From the NCBI GenBank assembly GCA_013397695.1, contig VYZI01000104.1, positions 1,507,112 to 1,571,111 on the forward strand: a stretch of 64,000 nucleotides of DNA, read 5' to 3'. Source of the DNA: Centropus unirufus. Lineage: Eukaryota > Chordata > Aves > Cuculiformes > Centropidae. The position numbers and the translations under genes were made by a program. This document shows, piece by piece, positions 1 to 12,100 of this stretch (positions are counted from its first letter, which is position 1; the number at the start of each line of letters is the position of its first letter). The notes beneath the pieces are model-generated. The model had not been told where the DNA came from and did not search any database. It saw nothing but the letters and a program-made list of their open reading frames with translations.

Positions 1-3000
1 CTTACGTGGGAGGTAGTGTTTTTAGTGCAGATGAATCTACTAGAAAAATAGACCAAGTCATTTTCTGGTCTCACTCATACTGAGAACTCAAAAAAAAATT
101 TAAACTGATTAAGTAAAATATTTATCATTTACATTCAAAACAAATGGAGAACAGCTTCACTGGAGTCAATGACAAGTGCAACACTGACATCAGTGGAATC
201 ATTCCAGGTTTAGATTTGTGTGAACCATTCAGAAGCTGGTGCATTGGTGCTGCTTAGTGGGGGTAGAAATAAGAACTTGAATCCTTTAAGGTCACTATAA
301 AAACCCTCGTTTTGTTCTGGTGGAATGTTCTGATTACAAGACTGCTACAGATCCAAATAGAGAAAGCAACCTACAAACATTTTATTACTTGTTTGAACCG
401 ATGAATATGTATGCAAGCAAAGAGAGCATGAAGATGCTGTAGAAAACTGCAGGATGCCGAGAGCCAGCAAGAAGCTGAGCACTTGAGTCCCAGGATTAAG
501 TCATACTTGAGTAGTTAAGAATACAGTTCTTCAGTTCTGAGAATAACATGCAGATAGGAGCTAGAGGAGAAAAGGTTTAAGGTGAAGGATAGACAGGGAC
601 TGCATTTTTTTCTACAAAAGTTTGAAGAACTGGTGAGATGCATTTTGTGAATTTATGTACTTCTCATAATGATATGAAGAAAATTACAGAGATTAAGCTG
701 TTGCATAAGTGAGCAAGCAGCATGAGTCAGGGGGTTTGGGAAAAATGAGTCACAGCGTGAAGGGAACAGAGCCAGGTTTGTAGCTCAGAAAGAGAGACTA
801 TGAAAGAATTTTATGGATGTAGATAAGAGCCTGACAGAATGGATTGCAGTAGAGAAATAGAAAAACTAACTAGCTCTAAAACAGGGAACCGTATGCTAGA
901 TTTAGAGAAACCTATAGCTAAAAAAGCAGGTTAGGCAAATTTTTTGTACACAACTAGTGGCTGAAATATAGAGCAGGCTGCCAAAGTCAGCAATGGAAGG
1001 GCATAATTGTGTAAATCACTTCAAGAGGGAGAGCTGGTGCATTTTTGGAAAATGAGGGAATCACTGGGTACAGCTATTAGTGAGGCTTGTGGAATTATAA
1101 CTATGAAATGCAAGCTGATTTATATTTTTAGGGAATACAGGAGCAAACTCTGCTACCCTCCTTAGTTCTCACATTACTTCTGTAGCACCCTGCAAACTTC
1201 AAGCGGTAACCTGTGCAAAACCTTAACCTGGACATAGTTATCAATATGAAAGTCTTCTAAAATGTGCTTTTTGGAATAGACCTGATGATTGCTGCAAAAG
1301 GTGGCATTTATATTAGGATGAGTCATGGGATCTGATGGCCATATTTACCATAGTACAGTTGAGGACTTCCATAAAGGTTTCTGAAAGAGCAGTGTGGCTT
1401 GCATGTAATATAATGGAAAGACCAGTGTCCTTAATTGTAATGTTTATCCCTCCCTTCTCTATTGACTGGCTCTTTACACCAATTTCAGGTTTCTATGGAA
1501 CAGTAACCATTGAAACTTGATAGAAGACCATAGCACCTAACCAAATTTGGGAATGGCAAGGTTCCACCAAGAACAAGCCTGCAGGAAAACAGAATACAAG
1601 ATTCATGTAACTAAACACTGTGGCATGATGCTTAAAGGATCTAAATCCAGACTGTTCAGAGAACCTGAATTCTGGGTTTGGCAGTTCCACAAGTACTTGA
1701 CTTTGAAATAATCACATTCTTCAATGTAGTATTCTACATGTAATACCTACAAATAACATAAGCAAATTACTCAATCCAAACACATTTTAAAATTTTGTTA
1801 AATCATTATAACTATTTAAAGCACAATTAAATTCCATAATAAGTTTATTTTTGAGTTTATTTTTGAGAGGACTACATAATAATCTGAGTTTAATTATTAC
1901 AATGATCAAGGCACTGATGCTAACCCAGCTCATTTTCAAGTAAGATTGATCTGCAAAAGGGCTGTTAGGGACACCCAAGTCTATTTCAAAGGAAATTTTC
2001 TGACTACACAGGCTGTAACTGTCCAGAGAATAACTGGGGATAAAAAACAGAGCAACATCTTAGATCAGACACAGAGACAAAGTGACTTTAAGAATTAGCC
2101 TATAATTTAACAGGTTACATGCATCAGTAATCAAATACCATTTATGTTGTTTAACAGTTCAATACAAATGCACAGCTGTTTTTTATCTGTAGTAAACAGC
2201 ACAACCTTTTAAAATGTTATCTGAGATTCGAGAATACAAAGAAAAAGGAAAGGGTAATTTTAAAAGAGAAGATAATTTTCACTACTGGTTACCAATGCAA
2301 TTTAAGTTGACTACCTGGGTGGATGAATGTTTGCATAACATCTAGAAACGAAATTTAAACCTTGATAAAGATAAAAGCTTCAGCTGTGGCGTCAGTTGCT
2401 GAAACACTTAGAGAAAACTTTATAATGATGACACTAAATTTGGAAAAGAGGATGCAGAGGAAAGATGCTCAAGAATGAGCTTGTAAAAGCCCATTATTTT
2501 CTTTCTAGATCTGTTTCTTATACTGCACTCATCACTGTGGTATCTTGAGTGCTTTCCAGTAATGCATTAAGCAACATGACAAACATCTGTCACATGTTTG
2601 TTCTCTAACCCTCTCCCCAGAGAGACAAGTGTGTGCAGGGGAGTGTCTTGTTTTAATTTTTTAATTATTATAAATACACATGCACATAATACATTATCAA
2701 ACATTTGTGCTAGAGAGGAAAGGTCAGACAAATTTATCTTGTTCTTAGGATTGAGGCTGGTGAGCTCTGTGATGTTCCTTTGGGAGTTTCTATCACACCC
2801 TTGCTCCAGCTTACTATGCCTTCGCAGGTGCCAAATCAAACTGGTCATGGGTGTCCGCAGTAGGCAGAAACCAGAAGTGTGGATTCCCAATACCCTCATT
2901 TACTGTTCACACTTAAGTCCAGGGATTTTGTCAAGAAATATCAAATGGAATGAGATGGTAGAGTTTAAGGAAAACCACATGGTTTGTGTAATTGCCATCT

Positions 3001-3222
3001 CATCCCACTATTACTGCATTTGATACAGTCTAAAAGCAGGAATTGAGGCAGCTTCCACATGATGCAGCTGCCACAGAATCAGAGGGCACTGTGCAGGTTC
3101 TGATGAACAAGCTAGGAATGTAATGGACTGGAAAAGTCGGATTTAAACAGGAGAAGTAAGTCTTAGAAAAACAGAATGGGGACCTGGAAGTTCCTGATTT
3201 ACATGCAGAGGAGAAATAACTC

Positions 3223-3403
3223 GATCAGCCTGATCTAGTGGGGGGGGGGGTGGTTGGGGGGGTGATCTTTGAGGTCCCTTCCAACTCAAAGCATTCTATG
3301 ATTCTATCATCACATTGAAAAGTGCACCATAGAATGCATTTTAACTAATCCATCTTAAAATGTAACTCATGTTAAGTTTACTCATATATAAAGTTCATAA
3401 AAC
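3223..3403 (+). repeat. CR1 3' tail plus flank, duplicate copy 1
   Basis: A CR1 3' end (GGTCCCTTCCAACTCAAAGC, then ATTCTATG repeats) is followed by about 92 bases that are not CR1. The whole piece is repeated at 4190-4373 at roughly 90% identity by eye. The G-rich run at 3240-3268 belongs to the CR1 tail. See findings. Confidence 0.85.
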
Positions 3404-3769
3404 ACTCTGGAAGCTTCAGATCTGTCAAACCCTAGACAATTGCACATAGACAGTTTACCCATTCAGGAACCGTGAATACACAAGTAGGAGCCTCGGGTTT
3501 AATATTGGCACCACCAGCATAAGTTTATGCTATTTCATATGCGTAGAGAAGCATGTGTAAGTTTATTGGGAGATAAATCTCAGAGAAAAATGAAATTGGC
3601 ATGCCCCATCCCAAGGAGACCTCTGGCATCAATATGACTTCCGCTCCTCTGTTGCTCCAATAACTCTCAGGACAGTTAGAAAAATTATTGTTCTTATAAT
3701 GGAGGATGACTTAGGTCACATTGCATGCCAAAAAGCTGAAGACTTCTCTTTGGGCCTCATTCACCAAAG

Positions 3770-4284
3770 GCAAAGATGCAAATTCTGCCTCTGTACTCTG
3801 CTCTTGTGAGATCTCACCTGGATTTCTGTGTCCAGTTCTGGAATCCTGAACATAGAAGGATATGGAAGTGTAGGAGTGGGCCCAGAGGAGGCTACAAAGA
3901 ATTATCAGAGGGCTGAAGTACCTTTGCTATGAGGACAGGCTGAGAGAGTTGTGCTTGTTCACCAAGGAGGCCTTATAATGGCCTTCCAGTACCTAAAGGG
4001 GGCATACAAGAAAGCTGGAAAGGGGCGTTTTACAAAGGCATGTAGTGATAGAACAGGGGGGGAAGTGCTAGAAATTGGAGGGGGGACAATTTAGACTAGA
4101 TATTGGGAACAAAATCTTTGTGATAAGGGTGGTGAGGCACTGGCACAGGTTTCCCAGGGAGGTTGGGGTTGCCCCCTCCCTGAAAGTGTGATCAGCCTGA
4201 TCTAGTGGGGGGAGGTGGGGTGGTTGGCGTGGATGATCTTTGAGGTCCCTTCCAACTCAAAGCATTCTGTGATTCTATGATCAC
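3770..4284 (+). mobile_element. CR1 non-LTR retrotransposon fragment
   Basis: This is a degenerate 5'-truncated CR1, sense to EFEMP1. It has landmarks of the reverse-transcriptase 3' part (CACCTGGATTTCTGTGTCCA, then TTTCCCAGGGAGGTTGGGG) and the canonical 3' end (CTTCCAACTCAAAGCATTCT). The segment between the TCCCTGAAAGTG region and the tail appears internally deleted relative to typical CR1. Confidence 0.9.
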
Positions 4285-4373
4285 ATTGCAAAATGCACCG
4301 TAGAATGCATTTTAACTAATCTATCTTAAAAGGTAACTCGTGTTAAGTTTACTCATATATGAAGTTCATAAAA
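4190..4373 (+). repeat. CR1 3' tail plus flank, duplicate copy 2
   Basis: This second copy of the 3223-3403 segment begins GATCAGCCTGATCTAGTGGG and continues past the CR1 end into the shared non-CR1 flank ending GAAGTTCATAAAA. Here the tail is contiguous with a longer CR1 body, so this is probably the original location. Confidence 0.85.
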
Positions 4374-5984
4374 TTTGAATAAACCTCTTGTTCCAGTGTA
4401 CTCTGCAGCAAAAAAAGATTTTAACTGTATGAATATTGTATCCCTTTTAGTTTCAGCATTTGTAATGAAAGGAGGAGGACATGCAAAGCTAAGTGAAATC
4501 TCTGCAAAGACTTGCACTGAACTCCACCATGCTTTGGCTCAAACATTTAATGATGTGTCAAGTTGGTATGAGGCAGCCAGCTATAGTCCCTGAAAGTCTT
4601 TACACCTGAGAATGTGCTTTTCGGCTGCCGGTAGAGAACAATGCAGTCAGCAAGTCCTGCATCAACACAGCAGCTTTAGGACTGATATTAGGCAGAAATG
4701 CAAAGAGCAGGCTAACATAAATTGACTTTATATTTCCTGTCAGATAAAGAGAAGATATATGTAAAATATTTGGACGTTTTGGGAAAGGACAAACATTGAG
4801 AATTAATTCAAACTGTTGATGGTTTATTTTTTATTGAATCTTGTGGTCAAAATTGTTTTCATTCGCTATGAGAAAGAATCCATCATTTTTTCCAAAGCAC
4901 CACCCAGAATCTGCCACTGGTGATGTTCTAACGTCCCCAGTGCCTATACAAATAGAGAGGTCAGCTGAGATTTGTAAACTAGAGATCATAAGTTTTAAGG
5001 AATTTGTTTATTCAGCCTAGAGTCTCCAAATTGTGTACAATGCCAAAATTAAAAAGTTGTTTCACTGTACTGTATCAGGTTACAATAAAAAGCTCTCCAG
5101 CATTTCAGATGTTCAGATGAGAAAGCAAATTGTAATTCCATTTTAAGCAACCCATTTGTCAGCACATGCAGTTTAATTATAATTAAGTACCTCCAGCAGT
5201 TATAATGAATAGGCAAAATCAACTGTTGTTTTTATACTTGTATAAGCCTGCATTTTGTGTGAACTAAAAGCTGCCTGAATTACACTGAAAAGTGTTGGTC
5301 TAGTATTTGCAGTTTTAGCTGTGCTGTTCAAATATACACATATGTAAACTGTTTCCAAAGACTTTAACAGATTGACTGAATTAGGGGAATTTTCATGGGA
5401 ATGACAAGAGGCAGATCTCTTCCTGATGAGAAGGCCACCGCAAGTTCCAAGTCCCTGTCCAAAGTACAGAGCACGGGAACCATGCAAAAGAGATTACCAG
5501 AGTCTTTTTAGTATTAGCAAAACATATTTCTAACTCATCTCATTCTTGAGAAAGGGCTGAACTACATTTCCTGAAATTTTCTGGAGTAATTCAGCATGCA
5601 ACAAACATCCAGTATGGGGAGGGGACATGGAAATCAAATTATGAAAATATGATAAAAATATGATAAACTTGCAAGAAGTTTACCGAATGGTTTATAGCGA
5701 GAAGTACAAAATATTAATGGCATTTGACAAATAAACGCATCTGATTACTTAAAATAACTATATCTTAAAATATTTTCAAATGCAGTATGTGAGAATTAAA
5801 AGCTATTAGAAAACTGGTAAGAGTGTGTCCTGCAAATGGAGTAAGTGTTGAGATAACATCTTTGGAGTATCTTGAACTTTGCTGCCTTCACTTACAGCCA
5901 GCTTGAAAATGCATAAAGCATTTTAACAGGTTGAATTTTAAATAAGCTTTGTGATTAATACTCTATATTTGATTTTTTTTAAAG

Positions 5985-6107
5985 ATATAGATGAATGCAC
6001 AACAGGAACCCATAATTGTAGAGCTGACCAAGTATGTGTCAATTTAAGAGGGTCCTTTAGCTGTCAGTGTCCTCCAGGCTATCAGAAACGAGGGGACCAA
6101 TGTGTTG
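5985..6107 (+). CDS. EFEMP1: EFEMP1 exon: cbEGF module beginning DIDECTTG
   Basis: This 123-bp phase 1-1 exon encodes one calcium-binding EGF repeat, starting DIDECTTGTHNC and ending QCV. Six cysteines and the hydroxylation-type stretch CVNLRGSFSCQC are visible. The acceptor is TTTTTTTTAAAG and the donor is G|GTAAGTG. Confidence 0.97.
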
Positions 6108-9100
6108 GTAAGTGTTGCTCTAGGTTATTTTCTTTCATAATGTACAGTCGCAAATTTTATACTGATTAAAAAGTGTAGGGGTGCGTGGACTGTAAAACAG
6201 CTGTATAACATGGAAATGCAATGGAATAATCACTTTATCACAATGATTAATTGCTAAAACATGGGACTAGAAACTCTTTTAAGTATGATCAACACATGGA
6301 GTTGAACTTCACAGGAGTAATTTTCCTAATAGTTACCATTGTGTTTATTGTTGTATTGGGGTGTTGCCTAATGTCCCAGATACAGTCATAACTCTACTAT
6401 AGTGGCAAACTAAAGCATGTCTTTCCGCTGACCTCAGCGAGACTTGACTCCAGATCTGTAGGACAAAGCACTACCTTCACACAAACCTAATCCCTGCTTG
6501 CACAGCCCCTTGCACAGTCTGTTTCAGTACTCAGTTTTATGATCATAAATGAAAGAGATGGAAACTCTGAATGAAGGTATATGATATTTGCAACTTATAA
6601 ACCTCTGTGCTTTATTCTTTGTGCCAAAATAAACTATCAGCACCCTGGGGACCTATACAAGTATAGCATTAAATTAAATCCAAGTGCAGTGTAAACACTA
6701 CATCTTTCGTATTCCATCCTCGTTTCAGGACATCATGCAAAAGGGCCAATTGCTCTGCTCCTACAGTCCTCCTTCAGCCTTTATTTAACACCTCTTTAAT
6801 GGTAATTTCAATGGATGAATTGCTTTTATATTCAAATATTCAATTTATACCACTTGAGCCTTAAGTCAGGTTTGTCAGACATAATAAAAATAGCTATGAA
6901 ATAAGAGAATCAAATATATACATCATGAGGTGATATAAAGAGGTGGTCTTGAATTCAAGACATAAAGCTGGGTTTATAGGGTTTATACAACCCAGGAGAA
7001 AAGTGTTGGGTTTGGTTGGGGGTGTGGGGAGTTTGTCCTCGGCAGAACTGGAACAACAGAATTTCAGGTTTACCTGGCTTTTCTTTGCATTAGGGATCGC
7101 TTTTTTGAAAGTGTTTAAGAACTTTTTTTATTTTTAGTCTTTTTGACCCTCATGGCAGAAGGGTTGAAACTGGGCGATCATTAAGGTCCCTTCCAACCCA
7201 AATCATTCTATGAAAAAGCCTTGCAAAGCCTTTAGGTAGTCATTGCCTAACATGAGCTGCAGGAAGGAAACTGGAGGCTTTTCAGTACACATCTAGACTA
7301 ACTTACATTTCGGGGCTTGGTTCTTACTTTAGAGTTCTGCGCCAAGGGCTGCAGAAATCAGCCCACAAACCCTTATCTTTTTCCCAGAAGATGTTGATCA
7401 GGCCCTGAACTGACAAATTGCTGTAAACACACAGGTAGCTGATTTTTTTCTGCTCTCTGTGCAAGATTAGGATGAGTAGTTTGGAACGTAGGTAGAAGAA
7501 TAGTTTTGACAGGTCATTGATATTTTTTAATATCTGGGTTTTGTCTAGATTTTTGAGAGGAGGTGATGTTACAGCTATGCAATAGCCCTTTTAATGTCAA
7601 GACTTGTGGTAGGTACTACCTGGAAATCTCACAGGAGGCATATTACAGCACTCAAAAGAAAATAAGCATCGTGATATGCCCTAATATCTACATGTGAATA
7701 CATTTATGCATCTAAAACTGTACATGAAGATGTCTGGAAAGTGAAAATTCCCTTCTCCTATTTAGGTCAAAACCAAGAAAGACACCTGTGTTACATATTA
7801 CACACTGACCTAAATTATAAGTACATCCCTACACTTAGTACTGTCAGCATTTCAGAATAAAGCCTGTCTTTGGGGATTGTATAACAGCTTAGCCAGAAAA
7901 TGTTCTTGGGGCCAGATCTTGATAGAGGTTCTCCATATGGGAGGAAATGTTTCTCAAATTTGAAATAAATTTTTCCAGACTATTTTGGCATCAATATAGA
8001 GGGAGGAAAGGACTCATTTCTAACAACTGATTGATTTTAATCTAAATTCACTCTTCATTTCTGTCATTTCTAAGTTGTTGCTTTTTTTAAAATTTGTTTG
8101 TTCACATATTGCAAAATTAGTCTTTTCTGAAACACAGAACTGCACATAAAATTAATTGTTTTTCAACATTACTTCAAACAGAAGATTTGGCCAAATTGAT
8201 TACATAATGCTTAGCCCTTAATTCTGCACATAGCCAATGTATCTAACTGCCACTGTATTAGAGTCAGATCCTGGAACCATCTGTGCGCCTAGATGTAGTG
8301 CCTAAGCAGCAAAGCATTGCTTGTATGCCTGTATTCTATAATCGGAGCTTTAAACAGCAATTTGTAAGAGCTTAGTCCTGTAAAAGTGAAGGATGGAAGG
8401 GATGTGTTGTCCCCTCCTAATTTATTCCATTTCAGAATTTCTCTCTGCAACAGGAGTTACAGCAACAATTGCTACTGTACTGATAGCCAGGAATTTTCCA
8501 GTGTGAGCCTTTTCATTCAGAACCATCCAAAATACTCCACTACTAGGTTTAGTCCCAAACAGAGACTGTAAGTTTGACAAAGAAAGGGTTAAATTCTGAA
8601 GATTATTTTCTTCACTTGATATTAAAACAAACACTTTCCTCATTATTTAAAAAAAAAAATCTTGGCCTCTTTTTAAACACATCTATGGTGGAAACAGCTG
8701 GAGGTAGGAAACTCAAGATCTGGCATGGATATGGGAAGTGCCTTTCTTTGTTCCAGTGAAAACTGGTCTTATTTGTCTGAGTGTTGAGCCTTTGAAATGT
8801 CACATTGTGTACATGTACAGAACACGGCATAGATTTTTTCACCAAGCTCAAGCAGGCCACAACTAAAGACAGCTTCTGCACATACATGCACAATCAGCAT
8901 TGTGGCATAATAAAAAAGTGTTTTCCAAACAAAAACAGAGGCAGTATCTCTTCCAGAATGCAAGGAAACCTTTTAAAAGGCAGTGAGATAAAAGAAAGAG
9001 CTGTTGCTTATTTTGTAGGGCTTGCAGGTGAAAACCCTGCTTCAATGTACATTAGGAATGCTGCAACTTGGAAAGGGAGCCTGCTCCAGTTCAAAATCAG

Positions 9101-12100
9101 GGCTCATCTGCTAGTAGAGTCTGCAGAAAGGTAATACTGCCCGAGATAACACCACCTTCAGCCAGTCTGACCACCGTCCTTGGCACAAGTGAGTGCAGCC
9201 AGAAGGTGCTGGTGCTGCTGTGTGGAAAGGTATGCAGAACAGGCAGGGAGAGGAACAGGAGCAATGGCAGCTTCTTGCGGGAAAGCCATCCAGTCTCTGG
9301 GGGAACCCTGCAGAAGACCAACCGCCTGTTTCCTATGCATACCCCTTAATCTATCCTTGCCATTCCCCTGTACTTGCACAGAAAAATTGGACTCTTTCTA
9401 AAGCACCTGAAAAGATTAAGTACATTCTGAGTGTGCTGTGTGTCTATTTTTGGAAAAACAAGAGCTATAAGCCACATTTGCTGTGGGGTCAGTGTTACAT
9501 CTGATTTTGAGAAATCCTGCTTGTAAAGCAGAACAAAACATTCTGGGTTTTGCCTGTAAGAAATAAACAAAACTAAGTAGTACTATGGAACTAAATAAAA
9601 ATTAAGCTGAAGTGTGTCTCGCTGGCTGAAAGACAATCAGCATAAAACAGGTTCTTATGAAAGTCAAAGTTAAATAGTATTCCCAGTAATATCCACAGAA
9701 GCAGTGCCTAGCTCACATTAGCTTTTTTTCCTGCGTTTAATCAAGTGCAATTAACTTTACAGTTTCTCTGAACACCAGACAGCAACAGTGAATTGCCAAG
9801 ATTCCATCTGAACTAATTTCTCTTTTTGATAACGCAGACATCGATGAATGCACTCTGCCCCCGTACTGCCACCATCGATGTGTGAACACTCCTGGCTCCT
9901 ATTATTGCCAGTGCAATGCCGGTTTCCAGTTAGCATCCAACAACCACACCTGTGTAGGTAAGAACTAATCTGTGTGTTCTTGCATATGAGCTCACTCTGT
10001 ATAGAGACAAATATTGACATGACTTGCCACAGTTGAAATTTAAGTATCTTCATCCCAAGTTAAAGGAAATACCAACCAGTAAGGCATACCAGTTGCTGTA
10101 TCGAGAGGCTCTCCTGCAAGTGATCCGAGAAGTATGGGAGGGTTGGAGAGAAAATGTGAGCCTTGTTGAAAACCTGTTATTTTGTTGGCATAGCAGTTTT
10201 CTGAGGAGCATCTAGTTTGGCAAACTAGGACGACCCTGGAGGTTTATATTCATCATTTAATCTTAGGATCTAGTTATTTTTTCAGTTCTGGTGTATTGTT
10301 TAGCATTATCATTGGCGTTTATGATACTGTCCCCAGTTTATGCAACACAAAGGCTGGAATTGGAAAACAGAGCAAGCAATGCTATACCTCTGCAGTTAAG
10401 TATAATTATCATCAGCACACGATAAATTTGGTGATGAAAGAATACACCTATGAATATCACATTTGACAATATAGAAAATGTTAAAAATTAAAGCAAGGGT
10501 CACTGAAGAACAGTGACCCTTTAGAAATTATTCTCCCTTTAGCAGTAAGCAACACTAAGGGAAGCCTCGCAGTAATAGTTTAAGACTGCTATTGAGTTTT
10601 AAATCATAAGTTCTGTTCTAGAAGGATTAGAGTAATAATAAAAAGCCAACTGTCTACTGAAGTGCAGAGAGAATGGCCATTAAAAAATGAGATTAGTGAT
10701 GGAGGTGGTGAGAAGTTCATTATGGCTGTAATTATATATATATATATGTATATATGTATTATATTTTAAATATACATTTTTTAAATATATAAAACCATAT
10801 GGGTTTTCCAGCTTCTACCATTATTTCCATGCATTGCCATGGATTACCAAGTACCCCAGCACACTGCATAGCACTCTGAATTGCTGGCCTCCAAACCCAA
10901 CAAGACATAGTCCCACCAGGAAAGGCAAAGTAAATCTTAAGAGGAAAATCCGTAAATGAATGGTTGCTGCATCAAGGCAGACTGTCACATCTGCAGCAGT
11001 CATCTGGCAGAAGTGATACTTGACAGCTGTATGGATTACATTTGTGTTACAACTTTTGCATATATTGAAAGTGGATCAATATTTCTTTGAAGGAAAATAA
11101 GCGAAATTATGGCTTAGGCTAGCTTATTTATTCCTTCTGGTAGCACTGTCATGATGTACGTTCTTTGCACTGTTGCCAGAAATTAACTAAAAGGAAGAAG
11201 AGAAAAATGGGTAATCAGGTTTCCTCTGTTACCACTCATTTTCAGGAGTAGGAGGTTCATCATGTAAACACCCTCCTCATTGCTTTACTTTTTGTGAATG
11301 CCTCAAGATTTTTTTTTCGAATGCATCTCTCTACTAATGGTTATATCTGATAAACACAAATATGCGTGGAAAATATGCAGGGGAGGAATACAAGAGAAAA
11401 TACACTGAAATCCACAGAGTGAATGGCAGAGGAGCAGCAATTAGTCAACAGCCTTTGAAAAACAAATGTTATAGATTCCAGAGGTGATTACAGTTATATA
11501 AACTTACCATTAAAAATTGCTTCTCTTCTCATACCATAGTCTTTTCACATATGTTTTTATGATGGGCACATGGAAAAAAATCTAGCACAGAAACATACCT
11601 TCCCCCAATATGGTCTAGGCCTTAGAGCATTGCAAAACTCCACTGGCCTCAAAGGCTCATGTTATAATTGTAATGGAATTTGAAAGAATAAATTTTAAGA
11701 GTAATAAATAGCTCAAATAAATCTTACCCACTGCATGCTGAGAGGTCTTATCAGTATGTGTTCCTTATATCAATTATTTATAGAGACTTGGCATTTCATA
11801 CCTGAAAAAAGACGCTGGAATGTGGAGCTTAACAGCCACACTAAACATTTTGGAAGAATTCATCACACATTAGAATAGCTCTCATTCCTGGAAAAATGCT
11901 CTTTTTCTACATGGAATGTCAGGCATAGATCTGACATTGTTCCCGTGGCTGCAGGTCTATATTTATACAGTCAACTGAACTGCAAGCAGTAGACCCGGAC
12001 TAAGGACTAATCCACTTAATCAGCCTAATTACCAGCTACACGAGATAAAGATCTGCAATTTTTCCTTTCAGACATAAACGAATGTGATGCCAATAACCCA

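Larger units (their letters stand above)
1..5984 (+). other. EFEMP1: EFEMP1 upstream intron (partial)
   Basis: This stretch precedes the first EFEMP1 exon seen here. No exon encoding the signal peptide or the atypical first EGF module with its long insert can be found in it, so those exons should lie before position 1. Visible content is AT-rich unique sequence plus CR1 fragments at about 3223-3310 and 3770-4284. The polypyrimidine tract and acceptor TTTAAAG end at 5984. The open frames in it (the longest at 2598-3023) show no recognisable protein and no coding signature. Confidence 0.8.

Noticed and set aside
2598..3023. A 141-codon + strand open frame in the EFEMP1 intron.
   Set aside because: There is no recognisable domain, an equally open minus-strand frame overlaps it, and there are no flanking splice or poly(A) features. 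It is probably chance.
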